A DNA stretch of 64,000 nt from Leguminivora glycinivorella (Eukaryota; Arthropoda; Insecta; Lepidoptera; Tortricidae): NCBI RefSeq assembly GCF_023078275.1, contig NC_062979.1:18271848-18335847 (forward strand), written 5' to 3'. Numbering within the stretch: position 1 is the stretch's first letter; every line of letters starts with the position of its first letter. The translations under genes were made by a program, and so were the position numbers. Positions 44,750 through 55,631 of this stretch are shown here, in pieces. The notes under the pieces are model-generated. The model worked only from the letters and a program-made list of their open reading frames with translations. It did not search any database and was not told the DNA's origin.

Positions 44750-44966
44750 TTTTAGAACAAAACGGGACTTAATCGCGTAAACACTTACATTTATATTAGA
44801 CCCGACGTTTCGAACATCACATTATGTTCGTGGTCACGGGTAGACTGGCGAGGAATTGCATCAACATCTTCTAGCCGCGCGAGTTTCTCGAACTACCCGC
44901 ACTTGTTCTTAAGTCCCGTTTTGTTCTAAAATTATGAGTGCAAATCGTGTTAGTCTAAATCAATAT
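44750..44966 (-). mobile_element. Penelope-like element terminus, minus orientation
   Basis: On the minus strand it begins with an inverted piece (ATATTGATTTAGACTAACAC ... GAACAAAACGGGACTTA), then repeats the end of the GIY-YIG ORF (CTAGAAGATGTTGATGCA), the hammerhead-like part, and ends with CGATTAAGTCCCGTTTTGTT. The ends form an inverted pair of 23 bp. Such inverted terminal pieces are typical of Penelope insertions. Confidence 0.75.
44800..44841 (-). ncRNA. Hammerhead-ribozyme-like fold, second Penelope copy
   Basis: Minus strand: ACCC, core GTGACCA, stem II GAAC with GTTC, GAAAC, GTC, GGGT. Stem II of the first copy (631-672) is GGAC with GTCC: a G-C pair there is an A-T pair here, a compensatory change. 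Core and stem I are unchanged. Confidence 0.55.
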
Positions 44967-45048
44967 AGCACTATAAATACCTACTTTACAGCAAAATCGT
45001 TCTAGTATCTTAAAGGGCTGACATCGCCAATGAAGTAAATCAATATTA

Positions 45049-45255
45049 GGTACAGCGGGGCAAATCTCGACTGGGGGGCAAATGCAACTGGGCCATTTTT
45101 TCCATGTTTTACAATGTTTGCATTATTAAATAGAGTGTCCACCGGTTATATGGCGTGTTCAGTGGATACATGTAGAACTCAACATCATAGTGTAATAATG
45201 GAAAAAATGTATTAGTTACAATTGCCCTCCAGTCGAGATTTGACCCCGCTGTACC
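45049..45255. mobile_element. 207-bp MITE, GGTACAGCGGGG ends, TTA duplication
   Basis: GGTACAGCGGGGCAAATCTC then GACTGG is inverted at the right end with few mismatches. TTA flanks both sides (45046-45048, 45256-45258). The GG start and TWA duplication suggest PIF/Harbinger. Confidence 0.85.
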
Positions 45256-45258
45256 TTA

Positions 45259-45569
45259 CTACAACTTCCTTGTCTTTTCTAGTTTCCGTTAGATCATTTC
45301 ACTTTCACTTCTAAAGATCGTAAGTCACAACAAATTGCTAATAACGATACGATCTTTTTGTGCAAAAGCATTGTTCCGCGATCCCCAAGGCACAACACTA
45401 TCTGCTCTCAATTTATATTAAACGGCGGAACCCTTGTTGATTTGATTACAGACGATTAATTAAAAGCCCTCCTACAGCCTTCGAACAATAACACACCCCA
45501 TCCCTGTCTACTTCATTTCACCTAAAATAATACGAAAGTTTTCTTAACATAAAATTTATGCACCTTAAA
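45259..45569. other. Unassigned sequence
   Basis: Nothing recognised. Confidence 0.3.
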
Positions 45570-45816
45570 ATCCATACTAATATTAGAAGTGGGAAAGTGT
45601 GTGTGTGTCTCTTTGTTTGTCCGTTTATCACGGTAATCGGAGCGACGAATTGACATTATTTTTTAAATGGAGATAGTTGAAGGGATGGAGAGTGACATAA
45701 GCTACTTTTTGTCTCTTTCTAACCCTCGACTTCCTTAAAATGGGGGGTGGAAGTTTGTATGGAGAATTCCGCAATTTTCTAATTTAACGCGAGCAAAGCC
45801 GCAGGCACGAGCTAGT
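45570..45816 (+). mobile_element. Lep1/MINE-type Helitron fragment, uninterrupted
   Basis: Runs from ATCCATACTAATATTA to GCGAGCAAAGCCGCAGGCAC and GAGCTAGT. It shows the sequence that the mariner splits at 4907. Confidence 0.85.
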
Positions 45817-46097
45817 CGGTGTATAAAGGCGAAATGAAATCCTATTGTGTTTAAATCCGCAAAGATTCTGGAAGGTGAACGAACTTTGTTCATTTGTTTT
45901 TGGTGAAAATTATTTCCTGGATTAGAGTTGGTATCTGGGAGAGACAATTGTTTGTGAAATTCGGTTTACTAAACTTACAGTCTAGTCTAGCTGCTACTGT
46001 TTAATTTATTTCCACCGTAAAGTCAGATTTACAACCATTAAGTATAAAAGGTATGCTTTGTTTTATTTTATCTTTATGGTTTATACACCATACGTAG
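45817..46097. other. Unassigned sequence
   Basis: Nothing recognised. Confidence 0.3.
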
Positions 46098-46192
46098 ACT
46101 AGCTCAGGACCGGTACAAGTGGCGTACTAGAAGAGAGGCCTATGCTCGGCAGTGGGCGATAAAGGGCTGATATGATGATGATAATGATGAAA
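46098..46192 (+). mobile_element. RTE-type LINE 3' end with (ATG)n tail
   Basis: Reads RYKWRTRREAYARQWAIKG then TGA followed by ATGATGATGATAATGATGA. Last codons and tail only. Confidence 0.65.
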
Positions 46193-46395
46193 TAGCTCTG
46201 AGCTAAAGTTTTCTCTAAATAGGTACTCTTTCGGAAAAAGTATATAAACTCGATCAAATTAGTTACCTACCCAGTGTGTAATGCAAATTATGCCTGCGAT
46301 CACCGGCGCATTTCAAAGTTAAGGTGGTATTCGGATGTCTGATGCTGACTGTGGCTTCAATGCGGCTAGATACTATTACTCTCCCTCATAATGAT

Positions 46396-46575
46396 ACTAG
46401 CTTTTGCCCGCGGCTTCGCTCGCGTTAGAAAGAGACAAAAAGTATCCTATGTCATCCCCATCCCTTCAACTATCTCCACTTAAAAAATCACGACAATTCG
46501 TCGCTTCGTTTTGCCGTGAAGGACGGACAAACAAACAGACACACGCACTTTCCCATTTATAATATTAGTATGGAT
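46396..46575 (-). mobile_element. Lep1/MINE-type Helitron fragment, short copy
   Basis: ACTAGCTTTTGCCCGCGGCT to TATAATATTAGTATGGAT. About 60 bp of the middle (the CTTCCTTAGAATGG part) is missing compared with 45570. Confidence 0.85.
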
Positions 46576-47237
46576 TAATGATGGTTCGACGGCAACAGTG
46601 CAGCAACATTTTTTAGTATACCGTAACACAATTCGTCCAGGATACTAAAAAATGAGGCAGCTGCTATCGCATCTGTAATGTCCTATTTATGTCTCATTAA
46701 TATTAGTTAATTAATCTGAAATAAAATATCTACAAGTGAACACGCATTCTACTGCTTACTCGAAAACACAAGCATGTCCAAAGATTTCAAAAGTAAGGAT
46801 AAAGGATAAGGCAGTCCATACAATTTCGACAGAAGAATCTCAATTGATGCGCCTGGGCGAAACGCTACAACGCGACTGTAAGAGTTCGCACCATTTTTTG
46901 TACTTCACCGTTTTTGTGTGTGCAGATATTTGTGATTACTTTGGCTGTTCTGATTCATTGAATCACACTACATATTACGTACTTTCAAAGCCTCTTAGAC
47001 TATTGACAGCACAAACTAAGCTGCTGCTGAAGCTCCCAGGTATTACTGATTGCACATACACATCAGATTTTCAGGTGTATTGATTTGGCTTCAAATTAAC
47101 TGGCTTGTTTGTGAACACGTGACATGAAGCCTGAATGGACTGGAGTTAGCACAAACACGACGAAATATACATACAATCCACAATGTGTGCCGTGAAGAAG
47201 GTAACCTATTCCGATTTCTTAAATATGATATCGATAT
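46576..47237. other. Unassigned sequence
   Basis: A 115-codon frame at 46736-47083 has no recognisable features and no ATG context worth noting. CCAGGATACTAAAAAAT and ATTTTTTAGTATACCG form an inverted pair at 46608-46651. Confidence 0.3.
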
Positions 47238-47477
47238 AATAACCTAACCACAAAATTAAAATTTTGAAAAAACCCCCGACCGCGACATAGTAGACCGAAT
47301 TTCATGAAACATGGCTAAGAACACTCCCGACTAACTCAGGTTTCAGACAACAAAAACTAAATCTAAATCGGTTCATCCGTTCGGGAGCTACGATGCCACA
47401 GACATACACACACACACAGACAGACAGACACGTCAAACTTATAACAACCCCGTCGTTTTTGCGTCGGGGGTTAAAAC
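47238..47477 (-). repeat. Dispersed repeat (GACGGGGTT family), minus copy
   Basis: AAAACCCCCGACCGCGACAT, GGTTCATCCGTTCGGGAGCT, a CACACACAGACAGACAG run, and CCCCGTCGTTTTTGCGTCGG. Its two ends (AACCCCCGAC and GTCGGGGGTT) are inverted, so it may be a TIR element. Same family as 27918. Confidence 0.75.
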
Positions 47478-47514
47478 CGGATATTAGGTATATTGGCTCG
47501 GAAGAGCGATTCTT

Positions 47515-47605
47515 TTGACGACCGGTCTGGTGCAGTGGACATAGACTATACCCGCTAAGCCGACGGTCCTGGGTTAAAATCCCATAATACCACAGTAGTT
47601 AGTAT
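47515..47605 (+). mobile_element. tRNA-related SINE head
   Basis: GACCGGTCTGGTGCAGTGG is an A-box-like start and CCTGGGTTAAAATCC a B-box-like block; this is the forward form of the SINE at 3088. Confidence 0.65.
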
Positions 47606-47883
47606 ATAATAGTACAAGTACAGAAGGCTCACTCCTTTGATGTTCACAAAACGCCGCCATTCTAAATTCTTACCTACATTAACAAACGGACCGCACGACA
47701 TTGAATTCTATTGCGCCGCGCGAAGGTCGTCGCCAGTGAATGGGCCGCGAACTCGCGGCCGCCGGCATGTACCTGTAGCGCGGTGAAAGGATCGCGGAGT
47801 GAGCCGCCCCTGATAATACGGGCATTTATTTGTGCGATGAAAACAAAATGTCCTCATCACAGTTAAGTATTTGTATATAATAT
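47606..47883. other. Unassigned sequence with a GC-rich patch
   Basis: CGAACTCGCGGCCGCCGGCA lies in a ~110-bp GC-rich patch (47705-47815). It could be the promoter of a lost element; not identifiable. Confidence 0.3.
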
Positions 47884-47998
47884 ACTAACTTTAGCCCGCA
47901 GCGTCGCTCCCGTTAAATTCGAAAATTGTTAAATGCCCCATACAAACTACCACCCACCATTTTAGGGAAGTGGGGGTTAAGAAAGAGACAAAAAGTTT
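47884..47998 (-). mobile_element. Lep1/MINE-type Helitron fragment, truncated
   Basis: ACTAACTTTAGCCCGCAGCG to GAAAGAGACAAAAAG; the rest is missing. Confidence 0.7.
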
Positions 47999-48386
47999 AT
48001 TTTAATATGGTATAAAATACCTAAAATTGTATTATGAATGACTAAAGTGATTTGTGGTATCAATAAAGTTTGAATTCGTTCCGATACACTGACACATAAA
48101 AAAATACGTAAGTAGAAGTATGTAAATGGGAGGGTAGTGCGAGATAGCACCTGAGCGGACGCGAAATTTATTGCTCTTACGCTTTTAATCTCAAAAAATA
48201 CTTAAGTACCGCTGTGCGCGAATATTCGTGTAAAATAATAGTCAAATAACTATAATCAGTGTTTTGTGTAACAAATCGGACATAAAATCGCCAGTTATTT
48301 GTGTTTTAAAGCAATAGCTAGGACTAATAGTTATTTGCTTACCCTCGCTGGACTCATTAAAACAACATCACTTTTAATCAATAGGT
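47999..48386. other. Probable 5' UTR of the LINE that follows, otherwise unassigned
   Basis: AT-rich sequence upstream of the PHD-type ORF1; boundary of the LINE not visible. Confidence 0.3.
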
Positions 48387-48656
48387 ATGCCACCTATAAC
48401 AACCAACAACATGTCTGTAAAAACCTGCGCTGGCTGTCAGCTGGCAATTAAAACCAGACTGTTTTTATGTTGTTCGAACTCGAAGTGCAAGAAAGTGTAC
48501 GATTTGGAATGTGCGGGTTTCAGCGAAAAACAAGTCAAGCAAATGGAAATCAGCAAACGCGCTGAATGGAAGTGCCCGGAATGTCAAAATAAGCAACCTA
48601 AAGTCGGTAATAGCAGCGTTTTACCTTACAATAAAACGCATATTAAGCGAAATACC
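48387..48656 (+). pseudogene. LINE ORF1, N-terminal PHD-type zinc finger (split gene, part 1)
   Basis: Cysteines C14-x2-C17, C28/C29, C34, C42 and C63-x2-C66 in KTCAGC...LFLCCSNSKC...LECAGF...WKCPECQNK follow the PHD order, with the usual His replaced. PHD-type N-termini are known in ORF1 of insect CR1-group LINEs. After HIKRNT the frame enters the inserted element (TTATTTGAAGCCTAT) and the ORF stops soon after. The sensible continuation is at 54472 in TVQKLNTNTPVRCNHSS. Confidence 0.75.
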
Positions 48657-48683
48657 TTATTTGAAGCCTATTTAATATATTGA

Positions 48684-49065
48684 GAGACAGCGATACTGCT
48701 TGTAGATGCGTAGCGGTTCACAGCAGGTACCTACAGCTGAACACCTGTAAACAACTTGCAACTCCAGTTTTACGATTCAGGTTTCCCCTTCCACCAGGCG
48801 ACCCATGCCGTAGGGACGGCAACGATGTTTCATCATTGGTTCTCAAAATATTAATTTAACCGAAGTTGCAATATACCACTTACCAAACGGTTGCATCATT
48901 TATGAATTCAAATGTGAAATGAAATAAAGACGTATCTTCGAAACTGAATAGTCTAAAAATGTTGTTTACTAGCAGCGAACAACAAATACCCTCAAATGGA
49001 AAAATAAATGTGCTTTGGTTTATTGCAACTGAGTGTTGTAGCCACAGGCGTAGTTAAAAATATAG
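48684..49065. other. Interior of the short (left) insertion segment
   Basis: Apart from the inverted end (to 48843) the ~220 bp to 49065 are AT-rich and unrecognised. Confidence 0.3.
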
Positions 49066-49165
49066 GCTTCAAATAAGGTATTTCGCTTAATATGCGTTTT
49101 ATTGTAAGGTAAAACGCTGCTATTAAGCTTCTGTACCGTTATTTGAAGCCTATTTAATATATTGA

Positions 49166-52099
49166 GACGTGTCTGTATTCGCCTGGTGGTCAAGAAACGC
49201 CAATGTGATTAATTGAATCGCCAATGGAAATAACAACTTCAAGTGCACTTCACACATCAGATACCTTGTGTACCTATATGGAGGAATGTGAATTGCAGCT
49301 GACAGCAGCTGCAGTGACTGAATTGATAAGTGCACAGTGACCTATTTTTCTATTGTAACTTATTATTCGTCGGTAAGGAAAGTTTGAAACATTTTTAAAT
49401 TTTATGTATATACCTATTATGTATATACCCATAATGATATTAAAATAAATTATGAAACACCTGTTACTTTTTTATTTCATCCCCCTAACAAGGTCAGGTC
49501 ATGACTTATGTTTACGTTTATTTCATTATAATATTCAATTTAATACACTTAGTATGTTTTTAATGTTTTGACCCCGACTCTGCAATTGCCCGTAAGTAGG
49601 GTTATTGCAGTATCATTACTTTTAGGGTATAAGCGAAAAACTTAAGTTTTGGATTGTGTGTCAAATTCCTCGCAACTCGTTTATCTCTTTTCAGTGTCAT
49701 AGAATAATCGACATGACATAGGTACATTATATTGATATATTGATTTGCATGACATGATATTATTACATATGATATTATAGAAAACAGTTAAGGAACTGAT
49801 CCATTCATTAATTCCTTATCCAAATAGTCACTATATATTTCCGGCAATTACAGCATTACATAATAGACAGTGAATATTATAATTACTGCCTTATGGCTAT
49901 GACATGGCAAAATTTGGTAGCGAAGAAAAATTTCGCTCAATCGGCTACAACTTTAAAAGTGTATAACACTAATGTGCGCAGCTATTGAAAACCTTAATAC
50001 CCATGGTATGACTAATGTTCCGACAATCATGGTTCTTTCGTGATGTACTTAATTCGTTTTATGAAATCTAATTTTAGTAATTTTCCCGAGCATTCTAAGT
50101 AGTATGCCGGAAATATTCTTGGCCTCTTGGGTATAACCCATACTGAACCCATGCGTAACGTGGTTCCAATTTTATTAACGGAAATAATAATCTGGGCACG
50201 TTTGGTAAGTGCTAAAAAAATAATCTAATCATTCTAAAAAGTCTTATTATCATATATTGAGGATAAGCACACTTGTGAATTTTTCATCATTGAAAACTCC
50301 TAAGCATAAGATACTCTTTTGGTAAACGAATCTATCATCCAGGAAGGAAGTGTAAGTATATCAAGTAACAAGACTATTGAGGCTTTGTATAAGTATAACT
50401 TAGTCATTCGTTATACATTATGAGTATACGTATTAAGGTCATTGAATCCATGTATGAATACAGTCCTAAACAAAGTACCTCCTGTGCAATTGGTAGTAGT
50501 GGTACTACAACAGTTCAACTTTTAATTGCCTTGGTTAACAGGCTACAACTTAACCTTAAACTTTTTGTCTGGAGAGTTCTCTCCCAGTTCCCTAATATTT
50601 TTTGTTAGTTATTTACCCAATATGTATGTACTTTCTGTTAAGCCAAGGATTGGCATAGGCTAACAACGCCTAGGCGGCTAGACGCACATGTGCGAAGCGT
50701 TTTATTTGTAATTTGTACACATGTTAAGCCAATGCTGATGATAGAATTTTCTTCGTATATAAATGCCTTTTTGTTTTGGGTAACCAGCTTATGAAAGCGC
50801 AAGATGTTACAATCAAATATTTTTCTCCTTAAGGATACGTATGTATGCGGGTAAGACCCGTGATTTTCGTTGGAAGCATAAAGATATATAATCATTCCAC
50901 TATATGGCATGACGTAGCCTTCTGGTTTTGTAATGAAGAATATGATATTGAGGTTAAGGTACGAGATCTGATTGTAGTTCCGAGATCTGAGGTCCAAACA
51001 AAATTTTGAGACACTCCTCAAACCCCATGGGTCATGGGCTTATTCGGCATAGCTTTAAAATTGTTTTGACGGTCCATCTTTATATGAGTATTAAAATCAT
51101 TTTGAAACCACATCAAGTACTTATCTTGCAAAATATTGTTACCAAAAACAATGATTAGGTATAAGAAATAGTTTTCCGAATACCCCATGAATGTGATATA
51201 TTTATTAACCATAGAGGTTACTTTATTTAAAAAACAGATTAAAAGCTGTAATATGACAGCGTTTTAAGTTTGTAGTTGGGTTTATTAACCCGTACATTTC
51301 ATCACTTCTTACGTAGGTGTCCTTTTCCCCTCTTTTATTTTTAAAAACGTGTTATGGCGGTAATCTTAACCTAAAACTCATAATTTAAATACGTATTGTT
51401 TCATTCGGACTAAATAATGAGTAGACGAGTCACCCCGTGCTACTTTATGAGGATGTGAACACATTTTAATGTAATGGTTCTTTGTAACATTGGTTCAGGT
51501 CGTTCCTGGAGCCTCAAAATATGTAATAACATATCACAACTGCATTCTTACATAGCGAAAAACTATGCAAAAATGTTTGCTATTTCATCCACATAGCCAA
51601 TTCCTTAAAATGTGTTCAGCCCACGTGGGCTTAACTGAACAAATTAATGACCTAAAACAGTCCAAAGCAATCTGATCTTTAGATTATTGGCCTCATGTGG
51701 CGCCGGAGCGGCCAGCGGGCTAGATAACTATTTGATTAAAATAATAGAATAAATAACCCATTTAAGATGTTTGGGAAACGGTTAATATCCTGAACCAAAG
51801 AATACTGCGGCCTTGATATGCATCAACACTATCAACAGGTTTACTTAAATGATTAAATGACCTCAAATCCCACTTTAAAACCTAAATCAGTAGGCTGATA
51901 AAACCGTGGTTAATTTTGAATATTATCGTGTCAACTCACTCCGCGTCAGCGTGAGCTAGGTGTTTCAAACGTCGTTAACGACAAAGATGAAATATGTAGT
52001 AGATAACTATATAGTGGAAAAAGTTTCCACAAAAAAAGAAACCACGTTTATCAAGTCGCCAGCAATAACTGTGATAATCTTTTTAGTCTTCACCAGACT
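49166..52099. other. Interior of the insertion, unassigned
   Basis: AT-rich, no gene. Frames of 60-127 codons (for example 50638-51021 minus) have no recognisable motif. TATGTATATACC recurs at 49404 and 49419. Confidence 0.3.
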
Positions 52100-52172
52100 C
52101 ATCATCATCCTCCTTGCGTTATCCCGGCATTGGCCCCGGCCTGTGAAGGCCTGGGGTCCGCTTTGACAAGTC
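52100..52172 (-). mobile_element. RTE-type LINE 3' end, minus orientation
   Basis: Minus strand: CAAAGCGGACCCCAGGCC, CAATGCCGGGATAACGCAAG, GAGGATGATGATGAG. Same 3' end as 33075-33178. Confidence 0.7.
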
Positions 52173-52333
52173 TTCTCGAGACTATTTAATGATTACTGGG
52201 AAGTGATTCCGCAGTAGAAATATATAACCCCTGTCAAAATGACTTTGTAATTTACAAAGTAAGCACTTGGTACTAAGCTTAGGAGGCGTTATCATATTGT
52301 GTTGTTACCTCCATCACACGTAAGTTTCAAAAC

Positions 52334-53331
52334 GCCTTGCGTAGGCCGACAAAAATCGCTTTAGAACCATGCTAATTGTATTATACCTATTATACCACAG
52401 CTGCTTGTGACGCAGGATATGTAAACACGCGCCTTGCGAAGGCGGCAGGTTTTCAGCAGGCTAAATAAAATATTTAATCGCCTTGCGCAGGCAGAAAATT
52501 GAGTCACGAAAATTGCAAGATTTGCAAGCCTTGCGCAGACTGCAAAATTTTCAGCTGTCTTAACAATCATATTATTCACACACCTTGCGCAGGCGGGAAA
52601 TATGAAAATGGGAAGATGCACGTCTTGCGCAGACGGCTGGTTTTTATCTAGATAAATAGTAATACTCATAAGCCTTAATAAGCGGGAAATTTACTATCGG
52701 TACCAAAATAAATAGACATTGGGGAATCTATTTTGCCAAAAACTGAGGAAGGCTTGTACTATGGTAGCAAGGCGACATATTACTCTTATTATAGACATAT
52801 GTATACTTAAATACATAATAACACAACCGTAACTCGGGAAAAAATGGACGTAGTAAAAGGAAAAAGATCCAATTCATATAAACATAATTATTTGAATATA
52901 ATCTCAACGTAAAAAGGGAAAAGCCATTCAAATAAAAGGCTATTTTCAGAGGATGGCTCTCTTTCGTTCAACTACGTCCCGCTATTTGTGTGCATCACAC
53001 AACCATATTCCCATACTGGGATTCGAACCCAGAACCATAGGCTCTGCAGACAGGGTCACTGCCTACTGTGTTAGACTAGTGCTTTTACACCGTCTTAACA
53101 CTTGATATTTTTTCCACTAATGCCTGCTTCCACAGAATAATAATTATTATACTAGCCTTTAATATCCTTAAGCGGACTATACACAAAATAAAAACATACT
53201 GGTTGTAAATTTCTTCACACCTTGCGCAGGTAATAAGTTTTTAGTAAGCTAGTGCAATGATGCACCCTTTTACTCTGCTTACGCAGCAGCCAAGTAATCA
53301 AATTAATCAAATACGCTCGCCTTGCGTTATT
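52334..53331. repeat. Array of short palindromes (GCCTTGCGCAGGC type)
   Basis: Copies at 52334 (GCCTTGCGTAGGC), 52431 (GCCTTGCGAAGGC), 52480 (GCCTTGCGCAGGC), 52528 (GCCTTGCGCAGAC), 52582 (ACCTTGCGCAGGC), 52622 (GTCTTGCGCAGAC), 53219 (ACCTTGCGCAGGT), 53275 (CTGCTTACGCAGCAG) and a half copy at 53319. Spacing is 40-100 bp in the dense part. The outer bases change together in several copies. Confidence 0.75.
52985..53105 (-). mobile_element. tRNA-related SINE, minus orientation
   Basis: CTGGGATTCGAACCCAGAAC is a reverse-strand B box with paired flanks, followed by GACAGGGTCACTGCCTACTG. Same family as 3088. Confidence 0.6.
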
Positions 53332-54284
53332 AAACGCTATTATTATAGTTAAGGATTAAAGAGTGACTCTCTCGTATGCGGATTTTCTCAATTATCTTTA
53401 ACCGGAACTTATATTTGGTAATTAATACAACTCTCCACATACCTGAGTTTCACTTTGTAATCCTTTACTTCCACTGGCAAGCGGCTTAGATTCGATTAAG
53501 GCATAAGAACATTACCAAACTACATTTTTCAGAGGTATCCCTGACGATACCGTACTGTGCATTTAAAATTGCCCATATTTATTTACGGAACATTTTTCGG
53601 ATTACACAAACATGTTCCCCAAAGACGATAATGATATAGGTTTGTTAGTTACCTTTCTTTAGAGCGGCAAGTCGATTTTAAGGCACACAGGGATCGGATA
53701 TAAAAGCCAACATGATACTTAGAATCAATAAATATTTATTGACGCCCTTGCCAAGTCCGGCAGCTATAGGCTTTAACTTTCGACTTTTGATCTATTTCTG
53801 AATTCCGTTACAGGATATCGATCTATTTAAAGAGATTGTAAAGGAATTTTATCCCGCAGCACAGTACCTACCACAATGGGCACGCACGGAAATTATCAGG
53901 TCACAGCACAGGCTCATCTTCGGCCGCAAGGCAAAACAAACACTAATCGCGTCAATTACGACTTTAATTAGGACTGTTTTAGTCTCAAAGAGGACAAGGA
54001 GATCATTTTTCAATTTTTACTTTCTTGACCTGTTCCGTGCTTAAGACGAATCGATTCACTGAAAAAAATAACTGAAAAAGAAATAAAAAATCGCTTACTT
54101 ACGCGACACGCTGCGCTCAAAGTGAATCGATCAGGTGCTCAGCTTCTAAAACATTTAATTTATAATAGTAAACGAACGGTAAAACCGTTTTCTAAAACAA
54201 TATTTTTGATTAAACTTACAAAAAATTCCAAGAATTAAAGAATTCTAAGAATTTTTTGTAGTGAACCGAACGTTCCGACAAACA
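53332..54284. other. Interior of the insertion, right end
   Basis: No gene. AAAAAATTCCAAGAATT and AAGAATTCTAAGAATTTTTT (54218-54256) form an imperfect hairpin. Confidence 0.35.
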
Positions 54285-54471
54285 GAACGCCAATGATGAA
54301 ACATCGTTGCCGTCCCTACGGCATGGGTCGCCTGGTGGAAGGGGAAACCTGAATCGTAAAACTGGAGTTGCAAGTTGTTTACAGGTGTTCAGCTGTAGGT
54401 ACCTGCTGTGAACCGCTACGCATCTACAAGCAGTATCGCTGTCTCTCAATATATTAAATAGGCTTCAAATA

Positions 54472-55380
54472 ACGGTACAGAAGCTTAATACAAATACACC
54501 AGTGCGATGCAATCACTCCTCACCTGCAGAGGGACCCAGCCCGCCACAGACACTACAGGACCAGACTCCACAGGACGGCCTGCTTCAAAATATACGGGAC
54601 AGTTGCGACGCGCCCACAAATGATTTTGAAAAGTTAAAATGTGATTTAACTGCTACATTTCAAGTTATGATTGATAAGTGTTTAGAAAAGCTGTATAAAA
54701 AAATCGACGGACTTTCACACACTTTCTCCAATTTAAGCTCACGTATGGACTCCGTGGAGTACCGAGTCTCTGCTGTGGAATCAACCCTCAGTCAGAAATC
54801 CTATGACGAACCGAGTGCACTAGCGGACACCATAGAACAGCTCAAAGTACAATTAGACCGTCGCGACCAAGAACTTCTGCTAAATGACCTAGAAATATCG
54901 GGAATACCGGAAAGTAGCGGTGAAGACACGGTTAACCTAGTGATGCTTATCGGCAGCAAACTTGAAGTCACTATACAACAACAAGAAATTGTCAGTGCAA
55001 CGAGAGTTGGTGCAAGGCGTGACAACGGCGATAACGTGCGGCCGCGGTCGCTAGCACTGCGCCTGGTGCGACGAGAGCTGCGCGAGCGACTGCTGCGGGC
55101 GGCGCGCGAGCGGCGCGGCGCTAACACCAAGGGATTCCAGCTACCCGGAGCGGACAGCGATCAAACCTGTCAATTCTACATTAATGAGCGACTCACAAAA
55201 GCAAACAGAAGGTTGCTTTTCTTGGCCCGCCAGGAATCTAGACGTCTAGAGTGGCGTCACCCGTGGACACGTGACGGTGCCATTTATGTGCAAAGTAGTC
55301 AAAAAGACTCCCCGCGCCGTATTCGCACAGAAGCTGAACTGCATCAGGTTTTTGGTTTGGAGCCTACTGGCAGTATTTAA
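54472..55380 (+). pseudogene. LINE ORF1, main part (split gene, part 2)
   Basis: Open from the insertion border to the stop at 55380; the GTG at 54502 is only the first start-like codon. It has a coiled-coil segment (KCLEKLYKKIDGLSHTFSNL to VESTL), then RRDQELLLNDLEISGIPESS with VNLV and SATRVGARR, a pattern shared with the RRM/C-terminal part of LINE ORF1 RNA-binding proteins, then NERLTKANRRLLFLAR. It would coat LINE RNA. Separated from its PHD finger by the 5.8-kb insertion, so ORF1 as a whole is broken. A GC-rich stretch lies at 55035-55125. Confidence 0.8.
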
Positions 55381-55631
55381 AGTGTTTAACTCTGTATATT
55401 ATAATAACAAAAGCAACAGTATACTTATCAAGTGATAATCATTGTTACTACTATAGTCTACAGGTATATTTTAAATTAAGTGCCACTATCTGTGCTAAAA
55501 TAATTTCGCATGTTCTTTGTAATCCTAAGTTTATATTCAAGGCAGCCTATGTATTACTGGTACGGACGGTTCACTGGACGACATATTATCTATATCAATT
55601 TAACCATATATATACATTATACTACAATAGC
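55381..55631. other. Inter-ORF region of the LINE
   Basis: AT-rich, between ORF1 and ORF2; nothing recognised. Confidence 0.4.

Larger units (their letters stand above)
48657..54472. mobile_element. ~5.8-kb insertion with ~190-bp inverted ends, rearranged
   Basis: 48657-48843 (TTATTTGAAGCCTATTTAAT, TGCTTGTAGATGCGTAGCGG, GTAGGGACGGCAACGATG) is inverted almost perfectly at 54285-54472. Between 49066 and 49170 two more element ends meet: inverted copies of the LINE flank found at 48608-48656 and of the one at 54473-54489 lie side by side there, joined at ATTA. No coding region in the interior. Non-autonomous; class unknown. Confidence 0.7.

Noticed and set aside
46736..47083. 115-codon open frame
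   Set aside because: No family features; surrounding sequence is unassigned intergenic DNA.
50638..51021. 127-codon minus-strand frame inside the 5.8-kb insertion, considered as a transposase remnant
   Set aside because: No catalytic acidic triad, zinc finger or other transposase motif could be found.
52334..53331. CRISPR-like array of repeats and spacers
   Set aside because: The repeats are 13 bp, imperfect and irregularly spaced, and the window is eukaryotic.
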